Source of the DNA: Mantis religiosa
Taxonomy: Eukaryota; Arthropoda; Insecta; Mantodea; Mantidae
DNA: 64,000 bases
Direction: 5' to 3'
Assembly: GCA_030765055.1 (NCBI GenBank)
Contig: CM060953.1
Location: forward strand, 192,361,647-192,425,646
In this document: piece after piece, positions 57,497 to 64,000 of the stretch
Layout: the number at the start of each line of letters is the position of its first letter
Numbering within the stretch: position 1 is the first letter of the stretch
The notes under the pieces: model-generated
Databases searched by the model: none
Told to the model about the DNA's origin: nothing
What the model saw: only the letters and a program-made list of their open reading frames with translations
Position numbers and translations under genes: made by a program

Positions 57497-58792
57497 CGAG
57501 GGCTGTTCAATAAAGAATGATCATAATTTTTTACAGTCATAACTTTTCGCACTAAAATTCAGTCTTATTATATTCTGTTAGCTTAAGGTGAAACCAACAC
57601 GCCGTAGTAGTTTCATTGTTGGTACTCCTGGTTCCCACCTCTGAGAACCAGGTAAGTTCAGTCATGTTCAGTATCGCCTACCGCTACAATGGAGGTAACA
57701 CGCGAGGAACAATATGCGGCTTTGAAATTCTGCTTTCGTCTCAACAAATCTTCAGTTGAGGCTTATACAATGCTACAGGAGGCCTATGGGAAGTCCGTTC
57801 TTCCCTACAGCACAGCTCGAAGGTGCTTTAAAATGTTTAAAGAGGGGAGAGAATCAATTTCAAAGGAAGGTGGACCCGGTGCTCCAGTTACTGCTCTTAC
57901 GGAAGAAAACATCAACACTGCTACTGCCATTGTGAGAGAGGATCGACGTATTACCTTAAGATCACTTTCTGAAATACTGAACACTTCATTGGGTGCCACC
58001 CACACGTTGGTGACAGGAACATTACACATGAGACGTGTTTGTGCGCGATGGGTTCCAAGACTGTTGATTCCCGAACAAAAGAACATTCAGATGCAGGTCT
58101 GCATGCAGTTAAAGTTGATGTTAGAGGAAGATACGGAATATCTTTCAAACGTAATCACTGCTGATGAAACTTGGCTACATCATTTTGATCCTGAGAGCAA
58201 ACAGCAAAGCTCAGTGTGGAAATCTCCTTCATCACAGACCATTAAAAAAGCAAAAGTGGTTGCTTCTGCTGGGAAGGATATGGTCATCTCATTCTTTGAT
58301 ATTCATGGAATGGTTTATCAGCATTTTGTACCTGCACACACATCAGTAACTGGAAAATACTACAGGGATGTCCTGAAAACATTGCAAGTCCATATCAGGC
58401 GCAAAAGACCACATTTCCGTGAAGCAGGCTGGATGCTGCATCACGGTAGTGCGCGGCAGCGTATTGCCAATGTTGTTGCGTAAAGTGCATCCCTTAGCCA
58501 CCGTATAGTCCGGATTTAGCCCCACGTGACCTTTTTCTATTCCCTAATTTGAAGAAACGCCTTCGTGGGAGGCATTATCCATCATCAGAAGCAGTGGTGA
58601 AGGCTGCGAAGGCGATTTTGAAGAATCTCTCAAAAAATGGTTTCCAGCATGTCCTTGTAGACTGGCAGAAACGCTTGGACAAGTGCATCACATTCAGGGG
58701 ATGCTATTTTGAGAAGAAGCGTCAAAATTATGAGGATGAGTAAAGGTACGTTTTCAAAAAAATTGTGACCATTCTTTATTGAACAGCCGTCA
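57497..58792 (+). mobile_element. Mariner copy G, nested in a SINE
   Basis: Left TIR CGAGGGCTGTTCAATAAAGA at 57497, with TA at 57495-57496. The right end TTTATTGAACAGCCGTCA is followed by TA at 58793-58794. Full length except for the 22-bp deletion near 58481. Removing it and one TA restores SINE family 2 sequence. Confidence 0.95.
57689..58743 (+). pseudogene. Mariner transposase pseudogene (copy G), best preserved
   Basis: The start is ATG 57689 and the frame is open for 264 codons. Residues 1-110 hold the two helix-turn-helix motifs of the TIR-binding domain (MEVTREEQYAALKFCFRLNK, then TAIVREDRRITLRSLSEIL), followed by the linker (CARWVPRLLIPEQK) and ITADETWLHHFDPE with the first catalytic aspartate. 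The second is lost: HHDNARPH has become HHGSARQR. A 22-bp deletion right after IANVVA creates an immediate TAA (58481-58483). The C-terminal part including GRHYPSSEAVVKAAKAILKN continues at 58549-58743. It is inactive for two independent reasons. Confidence 0.93.
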
Positions 58793-58794
58793 TA

Positions 58795-58885
58795 TTAAGC
58801 TACCATGGCAACATGATAAGAAGATGTTAAATTATCCAACTGAATAAACATTTTCCCAATAAACCACTAGGAGTTCTCATATAGG
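58795..58885 (-). repeat. SINE family 2 copy, right part (split by mariner G)
   Basis: AGCTACCATGGCAACATGAT, TTAAATTATCCAACTGA and CCACTAGGAGTTCTCATA continue the SINE interrupted at 57494. Confidence 0.8.
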
Positions 58886-58922
58886 ACGAAATTCCCTTTC
58901 ACATAGAATTATTTTTAATCTT

Positions 58923-58972
58923 ACGTCCTCCAGCGTTAAGTCATATCCTACGATTAATGAAATGAATGAAAT
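58923..58972 (-). repeat. Isolated fragment of a family 1 SINE body (satellite monomer)
   Basis: CCTCCAGCGTTAAGTCATAT, then CGATTAATGAAATG, match part of a 108-bp monomer. It is a single fragment with no array around it. Confidence 0.7.
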
Positions 58973-59485
58973 ACATATAGACTATCTCTCACATTTTGCC
59001 AGCTATGAAGGTTATTCAGAATGAAGATGACTTGGAGGCCTATTTCCAGAAAATGTAAGATATGTTTCATTTTTCATTAAAATATAAGTGATTTTAATGA
59101 AAGTCACGATGGCAAATTTTAAGAAAATCGAAATTTTGGAAGGATAGTTGGAGATTGTTATTTTAAATCCTCATTTCGGGTCTGTGTAACGTTTTAGCTA
59201 TGTTATACTGGTTAAATGGGAGGTTAATAAAAGAGAAATAGAGGTAGTAAGGAGATCTGATTATTTTGAGACAAGGTTGAGTTCAGATGTTAGCTGGAAA
59301 GAACAAAAAATATGTCTGTGGCAAACGGTAAAATGACCATGAGGGTGATAAGATCATGCTACAGTAAACTGCCGGATATAAATGTCAAATAGTTGGAGAG
59401 GATTTATAAGGCAGTAGTAGAAAATAGAATGTTACATGGATCAGAGTTTTGGGGAGTAGATGAGGCTTAGAGAAAGACTGATAGA

Positions 59486-59950
59486 GTGCATAGATCCTTT
59501 TGTAAATATATATTGGGATTACCAATAGCATCACCAGCACAATTAGAACTAGGCAGGCATTCTACTAAAGTTAAAATCTTGTCAAGGGCAATCAAATATT
59601 TATACATAATCTCTAACTTGGAAGATGGCAATATTATTAAAGAATGTTTTCATATTCAAAAGAGAAGTAACTGCGGAGGAACTTGGGCACATAAAATGAA
59701 TGACGTGTTGAAGCAGATAGGTTTAGGTCACTGTTGGATAAATGCAGAGTATGGGTATAGAGGCTTCTGGAAAGAAGTTAAGATGAGAAGATATTGCCAG
59801 ACAAGACATTTTCGCCAATAAAAGTGACAAAAGCTCACTGAGATTATATAGAGAAATAAAAACAACCTGGGGGAGGGAAGGATATATAGATATATGTAGT
59901 AAGTTAGGGCGAGAAGGTTTTGCTTGGACGAGAACGGGAGTGAGAAAGTT
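59486..59950 (+). pseudogene. LINE polyprotein C-terminal region (before the array)
   Basis: The open stretch 59486-59821 (111 codons) reads HRSFCKYILGLPIASPAQLE, NCGGTWAHKMNDVLKQIGLG and GYRGFWKEVKMRR, followed after a frameshift by YIDICSKLGREGFAWTRTGV. This is the region between the reverse transcriptase and the C-terminal zinc knuckle in this LINE. It matches copy 1 (11166-11540). Stops near 59467 and 59819 and a frameshift show that it is inactive. Confidence 0.7.
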
Positions 59951-62900
59951 GAAAGGTATAGGTCAAGAGAGGGAGCTAGATAAATGCCCATTGTGTGGAG
60001 AAGAGAATGCAGATTTCCATTGTATATTATACTGTAGTCAAACAAAGATATGGAGAGAACAGGCCTGGCTACGTAAATGGGACAGAAAGGTATAGGTCAA
60101 GAGAGGGAGCTAGATAAATGTCCATTGTGTGGAGAAGAGAATGCACACTTCCATTGTATATTATACTGTAGTCAAACAATGATATGGAGAGAGCAGGCCT
60201 GGCTATATAAATGGGACAGAAAGCTATAGGTCAAGAGAGGGAGCTAGATAAATGTCCATTGTGTGGAGAAGAGAATGCAGATTTTCATTGTATATTATAC
60301 TGTAGTCAAACAATGATATGGAGAGAGCAGTCCTGGCTACGTAAATGGGACAGAAAGGTATAGGTCAAGAGAGGGAGCTAGATAAATGTCCATTGTGTGG
60401 AGAAGAGAATGCACACTTCCATTGTATATTATACTGTAGTCAAACAATGATATGGAGAGAGCAGGCCTGGCTATATAAATGGGACAGAAAGGTACAGGTC
60501 AAGAGAGGGAGCTAGATAAATGTCCACTGTGTGGAGAAGAGAATGCACACTTCCATTGTATATTATACTGTAGTCAAACAATGATATGGAGAGAGCAGGC
60601 CTGGCTACGTAAATGGGACAGAAAGGTATAGGTCAAGAGAGGGAGCTAGATAAATGTCCATTGTGTGGAGAAGAGAATGCAGACTTCCATTGTATATTAT
60701 ATTGTAGTCAAACAAAGATATGGAGAGAGCAGGCTTGGCTACGTAAATGGGACAGAAAGGTATAGGTCAAGAGAGGGAGCTAGATAAATATCCATTTTGT
60801 GAAGAAGAGAATGCAGACTTCCATTGTATATTATATTGTAGACAAACAAAGATATGGAGAGTGCAGGTCTGGCTACGTAAATGGGACAGAAAGGTATAGG
60901 TCAAGAGAGGGAGCTAGATAAATGTCCATTGTGTGGAGAAGAGAATGCACACTTCCATTGTATATTATACTGTAGTCAAACAATGATATGGAGAGAGCAG
61001 GCCTGGCTACATAAATGGGACAGAAAGGTATAGATCAAGAGAGGGAGCTAGATAAATATCCATTGTGTGGAGAAGAGAATGCAGACTTCCATTGTATATT
61101 ATATTGTAGACAAACAAAGATATGGAGAGAGCAGGCCTGGCTACGTAAATGGGACAGAAAGGTATAGGTCAAGAGAGGGAACTAGAGAAATGTCCATTGT
61201 GTGGAGAGGAGAATGCAGACTTCCATTGTATATTATATTGTAGTCAAAGAAAGATATGGAGAGAGCAGGTCTGGAAACCTAAATGGGACAGAAAGGTATA
61301 CGTCAAGAGAGGGGGCTAGATAAATATCCATTGTGTGGAGAAGAGAATGAGGACTTCCATTGTATATTATATTGTAGTCAAACAAAGATATGGAGAGAGC
61401 AGGCTTGGCTACGTAAATGGGACAGAAAGGTATAGGTCAAGAGAGGGAGCTAGATAAATGTCCATTGTGTGGAGAAGAGAATGCAGACTTCCATTGTATA
61501 TTATATTGTAGTCAAACAAAGATATGGAGAGTGCAGGTCTGGCTACGTAAATGGGACAGAAAGGTATAGGTCAAGAAAGGGAGCTAGATAAATGTCCATT
61601 GTGTGGAGAAGAGAATGCAGACTTCCATTGTATATTATATTGTAGTCAAACAAAGATATGGAGAGTGCAGGTCTGGCTATGTAAATGGGACAGAAAGGTA
61701 TAGGTCAAGAGAGGGAGCTAGATAAATGTCCATTGTGTGGAGAAGAGAATGCACACTTCCATTGTATATTATACTGTAGTCAAACAATGATATGGAGAGA
61801 GCAGGCCTGGCTATATAAATGGGACAGAAAGCTATAGGTCAAGAGAGGGAGCTAGATAAATGTCCATTGTGTGGAGAAGAGAATGCAGATTTTCATTGTA
61901 TATTATACTGTAGTCAAACAATGATATGGAGAGAGCAGTCCTGGCTACGTAAATGGGACAGAAAGGTATAGGTTAAGAGAGGGAGCTAGATAAATGTCCA
62001 TTGTGTGGACAAGAGAATGCACACTTCCATTGTATATTATACTGTAGTCAAACAATGATATGGAGAGAGCAGGCCTGGCTATATAAATGGGACAGAAAGG
62101 TACAGGTCAAGAGAGGGAGCTAGATAAATGTCCATTGTGTGGAGAAGAGAATGCACACTTCCATTGTATATTATACTGTAGTCAAACAATGATATGGAGA
62201 GAGCAGGCCTGGCTACGTAAATGGGACAGAAAGGTATAGGTCAAGAGAGGGAGCTAGATAAATGTCCATTGTGTGGAGAAGAGAATGCAGACTTCCATTG
62301 TATATTATATTGTAGTCAAACAAAGATATGGAGAGAGCAGCCTTGGCTACGTAAATGGGACAGAAAGGTATAGGTCAAGAGAGGGAGCTAGATAAATATC
62401 CATTGTGTGAAGAAGAGAATGCAGACTTCCATTGTATATTATATTGTAGACAAACAAAGATATGGAGAGAGTAGGCCTGGCTACGTAAATGGGACAGAAA
62501 GGTATCGGTCAAGCGAGGGAACTAGAGAAATGTCCATTGTGTGGAGAGGAGAATGCAGACTTCCATTGTATATTATATTGCAGACAAACAAAGATATCGA
62601 GAGAGCAGGCCTGGCTACATAAATGGGACAGAAAGGTATAGATCAAGAGAGGGAGCTAGATAAATATCCATTGTGTGGAGAAGAGAATGCAGACTTCCAT
62701 TGTATATTATATTGTAGTCAAACAAAGATATGGAGAGAGCAGGCCTGGCTACGTAAATGGGACAGAAAGGTATAGGTCAAGAGAGGGAACTAGAGAAATG
62801 TCCATTGTGTGGAGAGGAGAATGCAGACTTCCATTGTATATTATATTGTAGTCAAAGAAAGATATGGAGAGAGCAGGTCTGGCTACCTAAATGGGACATA

Positions 62901-63436
62901 AAGGTATACGTCAAGAGAGGGAGCTAGATAAATGTCCATTGTGTGGAGAAGAGAATGCAGACTTCCATTGTATATTATATTGTAGTCAAACAAAGATATG
63001 GAGAGTGCAGGTCTGGCTACGTAAATGGGACAGAAAGGTATAGGTCAAGAGAGGGAGCTAGATAAATGTCCATTGTGTGGAGAAGAGAATGCAGACTTCC
63101 ATTGTATATTATATTGTAGTCAAACAAAGATATGGAGAGTGCAGGTCTGGCTACGTAAATGGGACAGAAAGGTATAGGTCAAGAAAGGGAGCTAGACAAA
63201 TGTCCATTGTGTGGAGAAGAGAATGCAGACTTCCATTGTATATTATATTGTAGTCAAACAAAGATATGGAGAGTGCAGGTCTGGCTACGTAAATGGGACA
63301 GAAAGGTATAGGTCAAGAGAGGGAGCTAGATAAATGTCTATTGTGTGGAGAAGAGAATGCAGACTTCCATTGTATATTATATTGTAGTCAAACAAAGATA
63401 TGGAGAGAGCAGATTTGGCTACGTAAATGGGACAAT
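59951..63436 (+). repeat. 134-bp satellite inside the LINE, about 26 copies
   Basis: GGTATAGGTCAAGAGAGGGA recurs at 134-bp spacing from 59955 (TATAGG at 59957, 60091, 60225, 60359). Each unit encodes ELDKCPLCGEENADFHCILY plus CSQTKIWREQ, a CCHC-type knuckle (C-x2-C-x6-H-x4-C or close). Because 134 is not a multiple of 3, and a TAG falls at each unit, the repeats are not one protein. A 12-unit higher-order repeat of 1608 bp is visible: CTATATAAATGGGACAGAAA with AGCTATAGG at 60201 and 61809, and GAGCAGTCCTGG at 60331 and 61939. Confidence 0.96.
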
Positions 63437-63800
63437 TTGGGGGTGAAGTAGTAATTAGAAAAAATTTGTCAGTAAAAGGGGAAAGGAACAGGAGAAATAT
63501 AAGGAATTATTTAGGGAAAGTTAAAGATAGGTGCAGAGAACAATAAAGAGAAAAATTAGAGTAGGATAGGTGAAATGGCAAAATGTGTAAAAAGGAGTAG
63601 AGGGCCTCCAATACACAAAAACCTGGACTTAGGTGTATGGGGACCGAATTATTATTCAATGGTAGGCAACATGGTAGGATTTTCAGGATTTAGGAATATA
63701 TGGCATTTTTTAGTGTGGATTTTATAATTTTAATCTTGATTTTGTATTTCCATTTGATGATGTAAAAGGAAAGATGATGCATAAATTACAAATTACAAAA

Positions 63801-64000
63801 TAGTGGTTGCACACAAATAGAGCAAACTAAGTTCCCCTGTCCTCCATAAATATGTGTTGCCTTTTATTTCGCGGAGTTTCAAAACGATATCGAAAGCTTT
63901 CAGTGAACTACTTAGTTTCCTCTGCTTACTGCAAGTACATGGATTGCTAATAAATACAATAATACATGTGCAAACGTCTTTCCTAACCTAAAAAGTCACG
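63801..64000. other. Unassigned right edge
   Basis: Nothing recognised downstream of the LINE 3' end. Confidence 0.3.

Larger units (their letters stand above)
59150..63800 (+). mobile_element. LINE 3' portion, copy 2, expanded by an internal tandem array
   Basis: The plus strand carries RT C-terminal and following sequence in broken frames: REIEVV near 59235, FCKYILGLPIASP in 59486-59821, GFWKEVKMRR, YIDICSKLGREGFAWTRTGV near 59885-59950, and then the knuckle region, which is repeated about 26 times. Beyond 63436 the coding trail resumes (KGKGNRRNIRNYLGKV) and a 3' UTR leads to an A-rich end near 63770-63800 (ATAAATTACAAATTACAAAA). The 5' part of the element is missing. Confidence 0.75.

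Noticed and set aside
57689..58483. Functional mariner transposase gene
   Set aside because: The second catalytic aspartate is lost (HHGSARQR) and a 22-bp deletion stops the frame before the third.

Overview
This 64-kb window looks like repeat-dense, gene-free DNA from an insect genome. I found no intact host gene, no rRNA or functional tRNA gene, and nothing bacterial. The Tc1/mariner relics, the insect-type LINE, the gypsy-type gag relics, the tRNA-headed SINEs and the polyT/polyA tracts all point to an arthropod. The mariner and SINE types resemble what I remember from cockroaches and other polyneopteran insects. That narrower placement is recall-based inference, not something the sequence proves.

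The dominant feature is a 108-bp satellite in four arrays (1-9308, 19980-23790, 46741-48472, 49951-54090; roughly 175 monomers and 19 kb). Arrays 1 and 4 run in one orientation and arrays 2 and 3 in the other. In all four, the 5' side of the satellite sense strand carries a degenerate tRNA-like SINE head (9309-9385, 19893-19979, 46644-46740, 54091-54172). A complete single-body SINE with the same head, one copy of the 108-bp body and an A-rich tail sits at 48473-48724. The satellite therefore appears to be the tandemly expanded body of a tRNA-derived SINE. This is the most striking system in the window. Higher-order repeats are visible: 19 monomers (2052 bp) in array 1, 15 monomers (about 1617 bp) in array 4, and dimers in part of array 2.

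A second case of a satellite born inside a retroelement is at 59951-63436. About 26 copies of a 134-bp unit, organised in a 12-mer of 1608 bp, lie inside the 3' coding region of a LINE (59150-63800). Each unit repeats the segment encoding its C-terminal CCHC-type knuckle. A second copy of the same LINE family (11166-12085, minus strand) breaks at nearly the same protein position into a different, 112-bp array (10418-11165). Other tandem arrays have units of 133 bp (29447-31042), 140 bp (45432-46112) and 29 bp (32281-32607), and there is a 1.5-kb polypyrimidine tract at 40641-42125.

DNA transposons are numerous and all are broken. There are seven copies of one mariner family (D,D34D; TIR beginning CGAGGGCTGTTC, TA target duplications), falling into at least two deletion-defined subfamilies. 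There is a Tc1-like element (35910-38499) into which a CACTA-ended element (35987-37390) with about 180-bp inverted repeats and a relic of an uncharacterised arthropod protein has inserted. There is a pogo-like element (24424-26779) interrupted by a mariner, a possible Tigger-like element (38774-40305) interrupted by SINEs, and an inverted scrap of a second mariner family (42211-42543). A GC-rich cluster at 14160-18110 is a tandem, partly inverted jumble of gypsy-type gag fragments. Penelope-type GIY-YIG fragments lie head to head at 55204-55740.

The elements interact by nesting rather than as working genes: non-autonomous copies spread using proteins supplied from elsewhere, inserted into each other, and parts of the retroelements were then amplified in place into satellites.
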